64,000 nucleotides of DNA from positions 286,127-350,126 of the forward strand of contig NISF01000007.1 in assembly GCA_002270295.1 (NCBI GenBank). The letters are read 5' to 3'. Shown piece by piece: positions 1-8,461 of this stretch (position 1 is its first letter; the number at the start of each line of letters is the position of its first letter). Below the pieces are notes generated by a model. It was not told the origin of the DNA, searched no databases, and was given only the letters and a program-made list of their open reading frames with translations. A program made the position numbers and the translations under genes. Origin of the DNA: Enterobacter sp. 10-1 (GTDB lineage: Bacteria; Pseudomonadota; Gammaproteobacteria; Enterobacterales; Enterobacteriaceae).

Positions 1-249
1 GACCGCGCCGCCGAGGCCGTACAGCATCCCCGCCCAGCCGTTGCTGTAGCCAAAGCCCACGGCGCCTACGCTGGAGCCGGTGCCAACCATGGTGCCGACC
101 GTCGACCCTAGCGTCAGGAACATCGGCAGGGAGCGCCCGCCCAGCAGGAAATCATCGCCGTTCTTTTGCTTGCGTGAAACGTACCAGCCTAAAGCGATCA
201 TCGCGCAGGCATAAACGGAAAACCAAATCAGGAATGACATATTATTCAT
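1..249 (-). CDS. Sodium:solute symporter (SSS family), N-terminal part, cut by window edge
   Basis: The first 83 codons are visible and the gene runs off the left edge. The protein starts MNNMSFLIWFSVYACAMIA, a first membrane helix. A basic loop (SRKQKN), the motif DDFLLGGRSLP and a glycine-rich second helix (STVGTMVGTGSSVGAVGFG) follow, which is the N-terminal signature of SSS sodium symporters. The ATG at 249 follows a purine-rich GGATGTGAGCA stretch; a second in-frame ATG lies three codons later. It is probably the last gene of a leftward operon after the deacylase and RidA genes, 173 nt downstream of RidA. Import of an N-acyl- or D-amino acid is inferred from those neighbours; the substrate cannot be read from this fragment. 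Confidence 0.8.
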   Translation of the reverse strand, partial: MNNMSFLIWFSVYACAMIALGWYVSRKQKNGDDFLLGGRSLPMFLTLGSTVGTMVGTGSSVGAVGFGYSNGWAGMLYGLGGAV

Positions 250-392
250 TGCTCACATCCAGGCGTAATAAATAATATTCGTACCGCTGAATATTATGAG
301 TTAATAGTAACGATGCCGAAAAAAGGCACAGCAATCCTGGTCGCGCTGGCCGACTTATTCGGCCTGACGCTACTCTCACATTGTTATGGGTC

Positions 393-416
393 GCTCCCCG
401 GCCAGCGGCGGGGAGC
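393..416 (-). other. Stem-loop between RidA and symporter genes
   Basis: GCTCCCCG and CGGGGAGC form a perfect 8-bp stem around an 8-nt loop, seven bases downstream of the RidA stop codon. No T-run follows on the leftward strand, so it is not a classical terminator. It could lower read-through or stabilise the upstream mRNA. Confidence 0.35.
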
Positions 417-422
417 TATTAT

Positions 423-821
423 TTAGACGCGGGCAGCGTTATAACAGGTCACATCCACTTCAACTTTGCAGTCCACCACCAGATCGGCCACGCAGCAGAT
501 CCGCGCCGGCGGATTATCGCCAAAGAACTCGCGGAACACTTTGTTGAAAGACTGGAAATAGCGCGAGTCGGTGAGGATCACCTTCACGTGCACCACGTCG
601 GCAAGGGTATAGCCTGCTTCATTCATGATATCGACGCAGTTCTGAATCGCCAGCCGCGACTGATCGACAATGCCACCCTCCACCACTTCGCCGTTTTTCA
701 TCGGCGTCTGGCCGGAAACATACAGCCAGCCGCCCGCTTCCACCGCGCGGGCAAACGGCAGATGCTGCCCGCCGGTGCCGGTTCCGCCTTCCACGCCGTA
801 ACGTTTAATGCTCATACTCAA
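423..821 (-). CDS. RidA family protein (reactive intermediate/imine deaminase)
   Basis: A 132-residue protein of the YjgF/YER057c/UK114 family, the usual length. Signatures are GGWLYVSGQTPMKNGEVVEGG near residues 30-50, the central helix, and the C-terminal DLVVDCKVEVDVTCYNA strand. Family members hydrolyse 2-aminoacrylate and related enamines/imines released by PLP enzymes. It lies four bases downstream of the deacylase gene, so the two are co-transcribed. A PLP enzyme of the D-serine dehydratase type is encoded divergently, which would produce exactly such imines. The catalytic arginine usual near residue 105 is not obvious here (the segment reads NPPARICC), with ARICC as a plausible equivalent. 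Confidence 0.88.
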   Translation of the reverse strand: MSMSIKRYGVEGGTGTGGQHLPFARAVEAGGWLYVSGQTPMKNGEVVEGGIVDQSRLAIQNCVDIMNEAGYTLADVVHVKVILTDSRYFQSFNKVFREFFGDNPPARICCVADLVVDCKVEVDVTCYNAARV

Positions 822-825
822 CTCC

Positions 826-2265
826 TTAGTCCATCCGGCGGCGCAGGAAACGCCCCGCGCGCCCGGTAATTTTTTTATCGCTGCCGTAGCTCATGACGCC
901 GTTCACCATCACCGCCTCAATGCCGTCCGCCGGCCGCTTCGGGTCGGAGAAGCTGGCAACGTCGCGCACCGTCTGTGGGTCAAACAGTACCAGATCGGCA
1001 AAGTAACCGATTTTAACCAGCCCACGTTCCGATAGCTGGAAGCGCGCCGCCGACAGCCCGGTCATTTTGTGAATAGCGGTGGTCAGCGGAAAAAGCTGCT
1101 CGTCGCGGCTGTAGTGCCCCAGCACCCGTGGGAAAGCGCCCCACAGCCGCGGATGCGGCATCGGATCGTTCGGCAGGCCATCGGAGCCGATCATGGTGAC
1201 CGGATAGCGCATCACCCGCCGCACGTCCTGCTCATCCATGTTGTAGTAGATAGCGCCGGCCGGCATCAGCTGCGCCGCGGCGTCGTGCAGGCTCACCTGC
1301 CACTCGTCGGCGATCTGCCGGAGCGTTTTTCCCGCCTGCTCCGGCCGGGACTCGGACCAGGTGATCACGATGTCGAATTCATCGGTCACCTGCTTCATAT
1401 CCAGCGTTGAGGAGCTGGCGGAATAGGGATAACAGTCGCAGGCGATTTCCTGGCGCTGGCGCATCTCATCGAAGAAGGCCAGCGTCTCGCGCGTGCGCCC
1501 CCAGTTCTTTGCCCCGGCGCATTTATGATGAGAAACCACCACCGGGACGTTGCCGTGACGGCCGATACGAAACGCTTCGTCGAGAGCCTCAAGGATAGGC
1601 TCAAATTCAGACCGCAGATGGGTGGTGTAGATCCCCTGCTCCGCCGCCAGCTCTTCCGCCAGCGCCATCACCTCTTCGGTGGTGGAGTGGAACGCGCTGG
1701 CATAGGCCAGGCCGGTGCTCAGGCCCAGCGCTCCTTCACGTAGCGCATCGCGCAGCTGGACGCGCATTCCGGCAATCTCCGTCTCCGTCGCCGGGCGGAA
1801 CAGATCGTCCATATGGTTATTACGCAGCGCGGTATGGCCAATCAGGGTGCCGACGTTGAGCGACGGCCGGGCCGCCTCCACCGCGTGGGCATAGGCCTGC
1901 ACGGTGGGATAGATAAACTGCTCCTGCTCGCCCAGCAGGTTCATCGGATCGGGCACCGCGCCGCGCATGGTCGCCATTGCCGCGCTGATCCCGCAGTTGC
2001 CGACGATCACCGTCGTCACGCCCTGGCTGAGCTTGGGTAAATATTCCGGCATCCGGATGACGTTGATATCGTCATGGGTATGCACATCGATAAAGCCGGG
2101 CGCCAGCACGCGCCCCAGGCCTTCAATTTCGCGCTCTGCCGTCACCTGCAGCGCCGGAGCGATAGCCACAATGCGATCGCCCTTCACCGCCACGTCGCCG
2201 CGATACTGCGGCCCGCCGCTGCCGTCAATAACCGTGACGTTCTTAAAAAGCCAGTCAACCTTCAT
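826..2265 (-). CDS. N-acyl-D-amino-acid deacylase (D-aminoacylase) family amidohydrolase
   Basis: 479 residues, the usual length for D-aminoacylases. The N-terminal beta-domain opens with LFKNVTVIDGSGGPQYRGDV and is followed by the metal motif GFIDVHTHDD (His62 and His64) and the GNCG cysteine (Cys91) characteristic of D-aminoacylase. Further signatures are GHTALR, SGLAYASAFHSTTEEV, SHHKCAGAKNWG and the late GSDGLPNDPMPHPR segment. The enzyme hydrolyses N-acyl-D-amino acids to the D-amino acid and a carboxylate in the cytoplasm. It is first in a leftward operon with RidA and a sodium symporter and is divergent from a PLP enzyme gene at 2467; the 200-bp AT-rich gap between them should hold both promoters. 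Substrate side chain is not readable. Confidence 0.85.
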   Translation of the reverse strand: MKVDWLFKNVTVIDGSGGPQYRGDVAVKGDRIVAIAPALQVTAEREIEGLGRVLAPGFIDVHTHDDINVIRMPEYLPKLSQGVTTVIVGNCGISAAMATMRGAVPDPMNLLGEQEQFIYPTVQAYAHAVEAARPSLNVGTLIGHTALRNNHMDDLFRPATETEIAGMRVQLRDALREGALGLSTGLAYASAFHSTTEEVMALAEELAAEQGIYTTHLRSEFEPILEALDEAFRIGRHGNVPVVVSHHKCAGAKNWGRTRETLAFFDEMRQRQEIACDCYPYSASSSTLDMKQVTDEFDIVITWSESRPEQAGKTLRQIADEWQVSLHDAAAQLMPAGAIYYNMDEQDVRRVMRYPVTMIGSDGLPNDPMPHPRLWGAFPRVLGHYSRDEQLFPLTTAIHKMTGLSAARFQLSERGLVKIGYFADLVLFDPQTVRDVASFSDPKRPADGIEAVMVNGVMSYGSDKKITGRAGRFLRRRMD

Positions 2266-2466
2266 AGCAATTACTCCCTTTCGACTATGCCGACAAGTTA
2301 ACCATTTACAAGGCGGAAAAACAGTGGAAAACTACGCAAAACCCAGATCGTTTTATGATACTTTTATTCACAATGAATAATATTTAAGTATTAAAATAAT
2401 ATTTATCAAATATTTATAACTGATACCCATTTAAAATCCGAAAGTAAAACCTGAAAGGATAGTGTT

Positions 2467-3687
2467 ATGAAATACCACCACGCAACGCTTGTCCCGCATA
2501 AATCAGCGCCGATGACATCGCCGGCGAACCTGCTGGCGGAAGAGGTCTGCCTTCCCGCCGCGCTGCTGAAAAAAAGCGCTCTGGAAAACAATATCGCCTG
2601 GATGCAGCGCTACGCTGACGCCCGCGGCGTCTCGCTGGCGCCGCACGGCAAAACGACGATGACGCCGTGGATTTTTCAGGCCCAGCAGCGGGCCGGCGCC
2701 TGGGGGATCGGGGTCGGCAGCGCCTGGCAGGCCGCTGCGGCGATGGCCAGCGGCGTCCAGCGCGTATTGATGGTCAATCAGCTGGTGGGCAAGGCCAACA
2801 TGCAGGCCGTTTCTCAGCTGAAAACCCACTACCGCAGCGTAGATTTCATCTGCTGCATAGATAGCCTCGCTAACGCCCGCGCGCTGTCGGCCTTTTTTGC
2901 CGAACGCCGGCAAACCCTGGACGTGCTGATTGAGCTTGGGGTGCCCGGCGGGCGCTGCGGCTGTCGCAGCCTGGAGGATGCGCTGGCGCTGGCACAGAGC
3001 GCGGCCGAGCTACCGGGCCTGACGCTGCGCGGGCTGGAGCTGTATGAAGGGGTGCTGCACAGCGACGATCCGCAGCCGCAGGTCGAAGCGCTGCTGCGCC
3101 AGGCCGCGGACCTCGCCTGCCGAATGGAGCCGCTGGTCGACGGCGAGTTTATCCTGACCGGTGCCGGCACCGTCTGGTATGACGTGGTGTGTAACGTCTG
3201 GCTGGCGGCCAAAAAGCCGGCGCGCTGCCGAATAGCGATCCGCCCCGGCTGCTACATCACGCACGATATGGGGATCTACGATGTTGCCCAGCAGGAGCTG
3301 ATCGCCCGGGATCCGATCGCCTGCGATCTGGCCGGCGATCTGACCTCGGCCCTCGAGCTGATGGCGATGGTGCAGTCGGTTCCGGAGGCGGATCGCGCGG
3401 TGGTCAACTTCGGCAAGCGCGACTGCGCTTTCGATGCCGGCCTGCCGCAGCCCATCGCCCACTATCGCGGCGGAGAGCCGCTGCCGCTGCGCGCGGAGGA
3501 GATCGTCAGCGTCGGGATCATGGATCAGCACTGCATGCTGCGCCTGGCGCCGGGCAGCGATGTGCAGGTCGGCGATATCCTGGTCTTTGGCACCTCGCAC
3601 CCGTGTCTGACCTTCGACAAATGGAAAACGCTGCTGCTGGTCGACGACGAGTACAACCTGCTGGAAGAGCTGGATACGCTGTTCTGA
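2467..3687 (+). CDS. D-serine dehydratase/D-threonine aldolase-like PLP enzyme (DSD1 family, amino acid deaminase)
   Basis: 406 residues with an alanine-racemase-like TIM barrel at the N terminus and the D-serine-dehydratase-like C-terminal domain. The PLP lysine is Lys62 in SLAPHGKTTM, equivalent to the PHAKTHK site of D-threonine aldolases. Candidate C-terminal metal ligands are His355 (MDQHCML) and His378/Cys380 (TSHPC), matching the zinc site of this family. It should eliminate or cleave a beta-hydroxy D-amino acid. An AGGA-type site (GAAAGGATAGTGTT) precedes the ATG. It is divergent from the D-aminoacylase/RidA/symporter operon, so the set looks like one D-amino-acid pathway. No terminator with a T-run follows. 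Confidence 0.82.
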   Translation: MKYHHATLVPHKSAPMTSPANLLAEEVCLPAALLKKSALENNIAWMQRYADARGVSLAPHGKTTMTPWIFQAQQRAGAWGIGVGSAWQAAAAMASGVQRVLMVNQLVGKANMQAVSQLKTHYRSVDFICCIDSLANARALSAFFAERRQTLDVLIELGVPGGRCGCRSLEDALALAQSAAELPGLTLRGLELYEGVLHSDDPQPQVEALLRQAADLACRMEPLVDGEFILTGAGTVWYDVVCNVWLAAKKPARCRIAIRPGCYITHDMGIYDVAQQELIARDPIACDLAGDLTSALELMAMVQSVPEADRAVVNFGKRDCAFDAGLPQPIAHYRGGEPLPLRAEEIVSVGIMDQHCMLRLAPGSDVQVGDILVFGTSHPCLTFDKWKTLLLVDDEYNLLEELDTLF

Positions 3688-3766
3688 TTCATCCCGCATG
3701 ACGGCCCGCGCCGTCTCCGGGCTCCGCGTCCGGCCTCGCTAAGCGCCGGATCGCCGGAGAAATCGC

Positions 3767-4777
3767 CTAACGCCGCAGGGCGACAATCTCCTCATACAGC
3801 GAACGCCCGATCGTCACGCCCTGACGTTCGCTGACCTGACGACAATCGAAGCGCCGCTCTCCGGGAAGACGGGCCCCCTGCGCGCTCATGGCATCAAACA
3901 GCGTCTCCGCCCGCGCCAGATGCTCGTCCGCCAGCGGCCCGAGAAAGCGCTGCGGATCGAGCGCCAGAATCAGTTCGCCGCCGTACGGTAGCCCGCCGGC
4001 GCCCTTATCCCACGCCAGCGACTCCGCGCTGGTCATATCGCCAATCAGCGGCCCGGCGAGCAGCTCCACCATCGCCGCCAGCGCCGAACCCTTATGGCCG
4101 CCAAAGGTCAGCATCGCTCCGTCGAGAACGGCGGCGGCGTCGGTGGTGGGCTCTCCTTCGGCGTCGATTCCCCAGCCTTCCGGCAAGGCCTTCCCGGCAC
4201 GCTGATGCAGCTGGATCTCGCCGCGCGCCGCCACGCTGGTTGCCATATCAAAAATAAACGGCGGCCTGTCGCCGCGCGGCCAGCCAAAGGCGATAGGGTT
4301 GGTGCCAAAGAGCGGACGGCTGCCGCCCGCCGGCGCGACCCACGCGTGGCCCGGCGTGCAGGCCAGCCCCACCAGCCCCGCCTCGGTGAGCGGCTCAACG
4401 TCGGCAAACAGGGCCGAAAAGTGCACGCAGCGGTTAATCGCCAGCGCGGCAATACCGCTGTGGCGCGCCTTGGCGCACAAGAGCGGCAGCGCTCGCTCAA
4501 GCGCCAGCAGCGAAAAGGCGCCGTTAGCATCCACCCGCACAACCGCCGGCGCCCGGTCGTCAATCTGCGGCTCGGCGTCGGGCGAGACCTTCCCTTTGCG
4601 CAGGGTATCGACGATCCCCAGCAGGCGCCACAGGCCGTGGGAAGCGCAGCCGTCGCGCTCCCCGGCGGTCACGTTACGCGCCACTGCCGCCGCATGGCTC
4701 TCGCTGAAACCATTATCGCTGAGCACCTGGCGGGAAAGCGCTTCAGCCTCTGGCAACGTCAGCGTTACCGTCTCCAT
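3767..4777 (-). CDS. Ldh family oxidoreductase (malate/L-lactate dehydrogenase fold; possibly delta1-pyrroline/piperideine-2-carboxylate reductase)
   Basis: 336 residues when started at METVTLTLPEAE, which has a good AAAGGAG site seven bases upstream; a longer start at 4819 would lack one. The catalytic segment ERDGCASHGLWRL, the GGSRPLFGTNPIAFGWPR nucleotide-fold loop and GGHKGSALAAMVELLAGPLIG are hallmarks of the type-2 malate/L-lactate/ureidoglycolate dehydrogenase family. The same family includes DpkA, which reduces cyclic imino acids formed from D-lysine or D-proline. Adjacent D-amino-acid genes make that activity attractive, but this is inference. The gene points towards the DSD1-family gene and away from hpaR. 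Confidence is high for family and low for substrate. Confidence 0.8.
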   Translation of the reverse strand: METVTLTLPEAEALSRQVLSDNGFSESHAAAVARNVTAGERDGCASHGLWRLLGIVDTLRKGKVSPDAEPQIDDRAPAVVRVDANGAFSLLALERALPLLCAKARHSGIAALAINRCVHFSALFADVEPLTEAGLVGLACTPGHAWVAPAGGSRPLFGTNPIAFGWPRGDRPPFIFDMATSVAARGEIQLHQRAGKALPEGWGIDAEGEPTTDAAAVLDGAMLTFGGHKGSALAAMVELLAGPLIGDMTSAESLAWDKGAGGLPYGGELILALDPQRFLGPLADEHLARAETLFDAMSAQGARLPGERRFDCRQVSERQGVTIGRSLYEEIVALRR

Positions 4778-4856
4778 AATCTTCTCCTTTGCTCTTCTTC
4801 TACTCTTCTGCATCGCCATTAAAGTTAGCCTGAGGAAGGCAGCTGCGCGCGCTGAT

Positions 4857-5306
4857 TTACTCCTCTTGCCGATCGTCGCGCACGGCGCCGTTACGGTTGC
4901 CGAGCGCGATAAACTCCTCCAGCAGCGCGGTCAGCTGCTGCATTTTTTCGCTGGTAAACTCTTCTTCGATCAGGCGATAGGCCTCTTCAACCTGAGCCTG
5001 GGCGCTTTGATACAGCTTTGTTCCTTCCGCCGTCAGCGAAACGTACAGCTTGCGCTGATCGCTGACCGGCTTCAGACGCAACACCAGGCCGTCACGTTCC
5101 ATGCGGGTCAAAATACCGGTCAGGCTCGGGCGCAAAATGCAGGCGCGGAAGGCCAGGTCGTGGAAATCCATCGACGGGTTTTCGGCAAGGATGCGCACAA
5201 TACGCCACTGCTGCTCGGTGAGATTATGGCGTTTGACGATCGGCCGAAAGTGGCCCATCGCCGCTTCCCGCGCCTGCAACAGCGCAATGGTTAACGAATC
5301 ATGCAT
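4857..5306 (-). CDS. hpaR: HpaR, MarR-family repressor of homoprotocatechuate degradation
   Basis: 149 residues starting MHDSLTIALLQAREAAMG, closely matching E. coli HpaR along its length. The winged-helix core is LTEQQWRIVRILAENPSMD through FRACILRPSLTGILTRMERDGLV. GAGG lies six bases before the ATG at 5306; a GTG one codon upstream is less likely. HpaR is known to repress the meta-cleavage operon and its own gene, with relief by 4-hydroxyphenylacetate or homoprotocatechuate. It is divergent from hpaG1, separated by 288 bp that contain two palindromes and a CRP-like box. Confidence 0.95.
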   Translation of the reverse strand: MHDSLTIALLQAREAAMGHFRPIVKRHNLTEQQWRIVRILAENPSMDFHDLAFRACILRPSLTGILTRMERDGLVLRLKPVSDQRKLYVSLTAEGTKLYQSAQAQVEEAYRLIEEEFTSEKMQQLTALLEEFIALGNRNGAVRDDRQEE

Positions 5307-5336
5307 CACATACCTCTACATCGTATTTCAGAATCT

Positions 5337-5350
5337 ATTAACAAGTTAAT
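5337..5350. promoter_or_regulatory. Candidate HpaR operator (hpaR-proximal)
   Basis: ATTAAC-AA-GTTAAT is a perfect 6+2+6 palindrome about 30 bp upstream of the hpaR start, the size and AT-rich character expected of a MarR-family site. Assignment to HpaR is inferred from position only. Confidence 0.4.
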
Positions 5351-5470
5351 AATTAGCGTTTATTTGCCGATGACGCAACCGGTTTCTGCTGCTGAAAAGT
5401 ACCAGCCTTTTCATGAAAAATAACTAACAATATGATTATAAACAATTAAGTTTCATTCGTGTAAATTTAT

Positions 5471-5486
5471 TGTTAATCCGATCACA
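5471..5486. promoter_or_regulatory. CRP-like site upstream of hpaG1
   Basis: TGTTA-N6-TCACA differs at one position from the CRP consensus TGTGA-N6-TCACA. It lies about 109 bp upstream of the hpaG1 start. The E. coli W Pg promoter is known to be CRP-activated, which supports the reading. Confidence 0.45.
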
Positions 5487-5546
5487 AAACATTCACTTCT
5501 GTTTGCCAAACCCTTCCGCAAGGAATAAAAGGTAATCATTAACATA

Positions 5547-5563
5547 TTAATGAAATCCATTAA
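5547..5563. promoter_or_regulatory. Candidate HpaR operator at the hpaG1 promoter
   Basis: TTAATG-AAATC-CATTAA is a 6+5+6 inverted repeat ending 31 bases before the hpaG1 ATG. It is AT-rich like the palindrome beside hpaR and sits where a repressor would block transcription or early elongation. HpaR binding is inferred. Confidence 0.45.
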
Positions 5564-5594
5564 GCTTCAGAAATCAGTACCAGAGGAGTGGTGA

Positions 5595-6227
5595 ATGAAA
5601 GGTACCATCTTCGCCGTTGCGCTTAACCACGGCAGCCAGCTCGACGCCTGGCGGGAAGCGTTCCAACAGGCCCCGTACAAAACGCCGCCGCAAACTGCGG
5701 TCTGGTTTATCAAACCGCGTAATACCGTTATCGGCAGCGGCGACGCGATCCCTTACCCGCAGGGGGAAACCGTGCAGAGCGGCGCCACCGTGGCGCTGAT
5801 CGTCGGTAAAACCGCACGCGGCGTCTCCGTCGAAGAGGCCGCCTCCTGCATCGCCGGCTACGCGCTGGCCAACGACGTCAGCCTGCCGGAAGAGAGCTTT
5901 TACCGCCCGGCGATTAAGGCGAAATGCCGCGACGGTTTTTGCCCGCTTGGGGGCCTCGTCCCGGTACAGAACGTCGATAATCTGACCATCATCACCGAAA
6001 TCAACGGTCGCGAAGCGGATAGCTGGAACACCGCCGACCTGCAGCGCAGCGCCGCCGAGCTGCTAAGCGCCCTGAGCGAGTTCGCCACCCTCAACCCCGG
6101 CGATGCCATTCTGATCGGCACTCCGCACGCCCGCGTAACGCTGCGCCCCGGCGATCGCGTACGCATTCTCGCCGAGGGTTTCCCGGCGCTGGAAAACCCG
6201 GTCGTCGCAGAAGGAGAGCCGGCATGA
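5595..6227 (+). CDS. hpaG1: HpaG1: 4-hydroxyphenylacetate degradation isomerase/decarboxylase, N-terminal subunit
   Basis: 210 residues of the fumarylacetoacetate hydrolase fold. It corresponds to the N-terminal half of the single-chain bifunctional HpaG of E. coli. Segments seen are VWFIKPRNTVIGSGDAIPYP, AGYALANDVSLPEESFYRPA and the C-terminal LNPGDAILIGTPHARVTLRPGD. With HpaG2 it decarboxylates and isomerises the seven-carbon acid late in the homoprotocatechuate meta pathway. GAGGAGTGGTG precedes the ATG. Its stop overlaps the HpaG2 start by four bases (ATGA), which favours coupled translation and equal amounts of the two chains. First gene of the hpa catabolic operon. Confidence 0.93.
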   Translation: MKGTIFAVALNHGSQLDAWREAFQQAPYKTPPQTAVWFIKPRNTVIGSGDAIPYPQGETVQSGATVALIVGKTARGVSVEEAASCIAGYALANDVSLPEESFYRPAIKAKCRDGFCPLGGLVPVQNVDNLTIITEINGREADSWNTADLQRSAAELLSALSEFATLNPGDAILIGTPHARVTLRPGDRVRILAEGFPALENPVVAEGEPA

Positions 6228-6988
6228 AACAGGCACGTATTGAGTGGCAGGGCCAGGTACGCAGCGCGCAGGTCGACGATCGCGAGCAGGTCATTCTCGA
6301 CGACGGCACCCGGCTGCAGGAGGGTGAATTCCGCTGGCTGCCGCCCGCCGACGGAACGCTGTTCGCGCTGGGACTGAACTATGCCGATCACGCCAGCGAG
6401 CTGGAATTCAAGCCGCCGGAAGAGCCGCTGGTGTTTATCAAAGCGCCGAACACCTTTATCGGCCACCGCCAGGAGTCGGTGCGTCCGGATAACGTCGAAT
6501 ATATGCACTACGAAGCCGAACTGGTGGTGGTGATTGGCAAAACCGCGCGCAAGGTCAGTGAGGCCCACGCCCTGGACTACGTCGCCGGCTATACCGTTTG
6601 CAATGACTACGCCATTCGCGACTATCTGGAAAACTACTACCGGCCGAATCTGCGGGTAAAAAGCCGCGACACCCTGACCCCCATCGGCCCGTGGATCGTC
6701 AGTAAAGAGACGGTTCCGGACCCGCACAACCTGACCCTGAGCACCTGGGTCAACGGCGAACTGCGCCAGCAGGGCACCACCGCCGATCTGATCTTCAGCA
6801 TCCCGTACCTGATTGCCTGGCTGAGCGACTTTATGACCCTGCAACCGGGCGACATGATCGCCACCGGCACGCCGAAGGGGCTGTCTGACGTGGTGCCGGG
6901 TGACGAAGTGATCGTCGAAGTCGAAGGCGTGGGCCGCCTGGTCAACCGCATCATCAGCCAGCAAGCGTATGAGGAGAAGCTGTCATGA
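6224..6988 (+). CDS. hpaG2: HpaG2: 4-hydroxyphenylacetate degradation isomerase/decarboxylase, C-terminal subunit
   Basis: 254 residues of the same fumarylacetoacetate hydrolase fold as HpaG1 and the counterpart of the C-terminal half of fused HpaG. LGLNYADHASELEFKPPEEP, the metal-binding MHYEAELVVVIGKTAR segment with its acidic residues, GYTVCNDYAIRDY and MIATGTPKGLSDVVPGDEV mark the active domain. The ATG lies inside the HpaG1 stop region, and the gene itself overlaps hpaE by four bases. The chain therefore forms part of a tightly coupled translational unit. Confidence 0.93.
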   Translation: MKQARIEWQGQVRSAQVDDREQVILDDGTRLQEGEFRWLPPADGTLFALGLNYADHASELEFKPPEEPLVFIKAPNTFIGHRQESVRPDNVEYMHYEAELVVVIGKTARKVSEAHALDYVAGYTVCNDYAIRDYLENYYRPNLRVKSRDTLTPIGPWIVSKETVPDPHNLTLSTWVNGELRQQGTTADLIFSIPYLIAWLSDFMTLQPGDMIATGTPKGLSDVVPGDEVIVEVEGVGRLVNRIISQQAYEEKLS

Positions 6989-8451
6989 AAAAAATTAACC
7001 ACTGGATCAACGGCGAAAGCGTGGCAAGCGCGGAGTATTTCCACACCACCAACCCGGCCACCGGCGAAGTGCTGGCGGAAGTCGCTTCCGGCGGTGAAGC
7101 CGAAGTGAATCAGGCGGTAGCGGCAGCCAAAGCGGCGTTCCCGAAATGGGCCAACCTGCCGATGAAGGAGCGCGCGCGCCTGATGCGCCGTCTGGGCGAT
7201 CTGATAGACCAGAACGTTCCGCAGATCGCGGCGATGGAGACCGCCGATACCGGCCTGCCGATCCACCAGACCAAAAACGTGCTGATCCCGCGCGCTTCGC
7301 ACAACTTCGAATTCTTCGCCGAAGTGTGCCAGCAGATGAACGGCAAAACCTATCCGGTTGACGACAAGATGCTCAACTACACCCTCGTGCAGCCGGTCGG
7401 CGTCTGCGCGCTGGTGTCGCCGTGGAACGTGCCGTTTATGACCGCGACCTGGAAGGTGGCGCCGTGCCTGGCGCTGGGCAACACCGCGGTGCTGAAAATG
7501 TCCGAGCTGTCGCCGCTCACCGCCGACCGTCTCGGCGAGCTGGCGCTGGAAGCCGGTATTCCGCCGGGCGTGCTGAACGTAGTACAGGGCTACGGCGCGA
7601 ACGCCGGTGACGCGCTGGTGCGCCATCATGACGTGCGCGCTGTGTCGTTTACCGGCGGCACCGCCACCGGACGTAACATCATGAAAAACGCCGGACTGAA
7701 AAAGTACTCGATGGAGCTGGGGGGCAAATCGCCGGTGCTGATTTTTGAAGATGCCGATATCGAGCGCGCGCTGGATGCCGCCCTGTTCACCATCTTCTCA
7801 ATCAACGGCGAACGCTGCACCGCCGGCTCGCGCATCTTCATTCAGCAGAGCATTTACCCGGAGTTCGTCAAGCGCTTCGCTGAACGCGCCAGCCGCCTGC
7901 GCGTCGGTGACCCGACCGATCCCAACACCCAGGTCGGGGCGCTGATAAGCCAGCAGCACTGGGAAAAAGTCTCCGGCTATATCCGCCTCGGCATCGAGGA
8001 AGGCGCCACGCTGCTGGCCGGCGGCCCGGATAAACCCACCGACCTGCCGGCGCATCTTCGCGGCGGCAACTTCCTGCGCCCGACGGTGCTGGCGGACGTC
8101 GATAACCGCATGCGGGTTGCCCAGGAAGAAATCTTTGGCCCGGTCGCCTGTCTGCTGCCGTTTAAAGACGAAGCCGAAGGTCTGCGCCTCGCCAACGATA
8201 TCGAATACGGCCTCGCCTCCTATATCTGGACCCAGGACATCAGCAAGGTCCTGCGCCTCGCGCGCGGTATTGAAGCCGGCATGGTCTTCGTCAATACCCA
8301 GAACGTCCGCGACCTGCGCCAGCCGTTCGGCGGCGTGAAAGCCTCCGGCACCGGCCGCGAAGGCGGCGAGTACAGCTTCGAAGTGTTCGCCGAAATGAAA
8401 AACGTCTGTATTTCCATGGGTGACCATCCGATCCCGAAATGGGGTTTATAA
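6985..8451 (+). CDS. hpaE: HpaE: 5-carboxymethyl-2-hydroxymuconate semialdehyde dehydrogenase
   Basis: 488 residues, normal for this NAD-dependent aldehyde dehydrogenase. The catalytic cysteine is Cys278 (INGERCTAGSR) and the general base is Glu244 (MELGGKSP); SFTGGTATGR is the cofactor loop and GRNIMKNAG follows. It oxidises the ring-cleavage product of HpaD to 5-carboxymethyl-2-hydroxymuconate. A GAGGAGAAGC site lies inside the end of hpaG2, four-base overlap. The reading frame ends ten bases before hpaD. Confidence 0.95.
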   Translation: MKKINHWINGESVASAEYFHTTNPATGEVLAEVASGGEAEVNQAVAAAKAAFPKWANLPMKERARLMRRLGDLIDQNVPQIAAMETADTGLPIHQTKNVLIPRASHNFEFFAEVCQQMNGKTYPVDDKMLNYTLVQPVGVCALVSPWNVPFMTATWKVAPCLALGNTAVLKMSELSPLTADRLGELALEAGIPPGVLNVVQGYGANAGDALVRHHDVRAVSFTGGTATGRNIMKNAGLKKYSMELGGKSPVLIFEDADIERALDAALFTIFSINGERCTAGSRIFIQQSIYPEFVKRFAERASRLRVGDPTDPNTQVGALISQQHWEKVSGYIRLGIEEGATLLAGGPDKPTDLPAHLRGGNFLRPTVLADVDNRMRVAQEEIFGPVACLLPFKDEAEGLRLANDIEYGLASYIWTQDISKVLRLARGIEAGMVFVNTQNVRDLRQPFGGVKASGTGREGGEYSFEVFAEMKNVCISMGDHPIPKWGL

Positions 8452-8461
8452 GGAGCACAAG

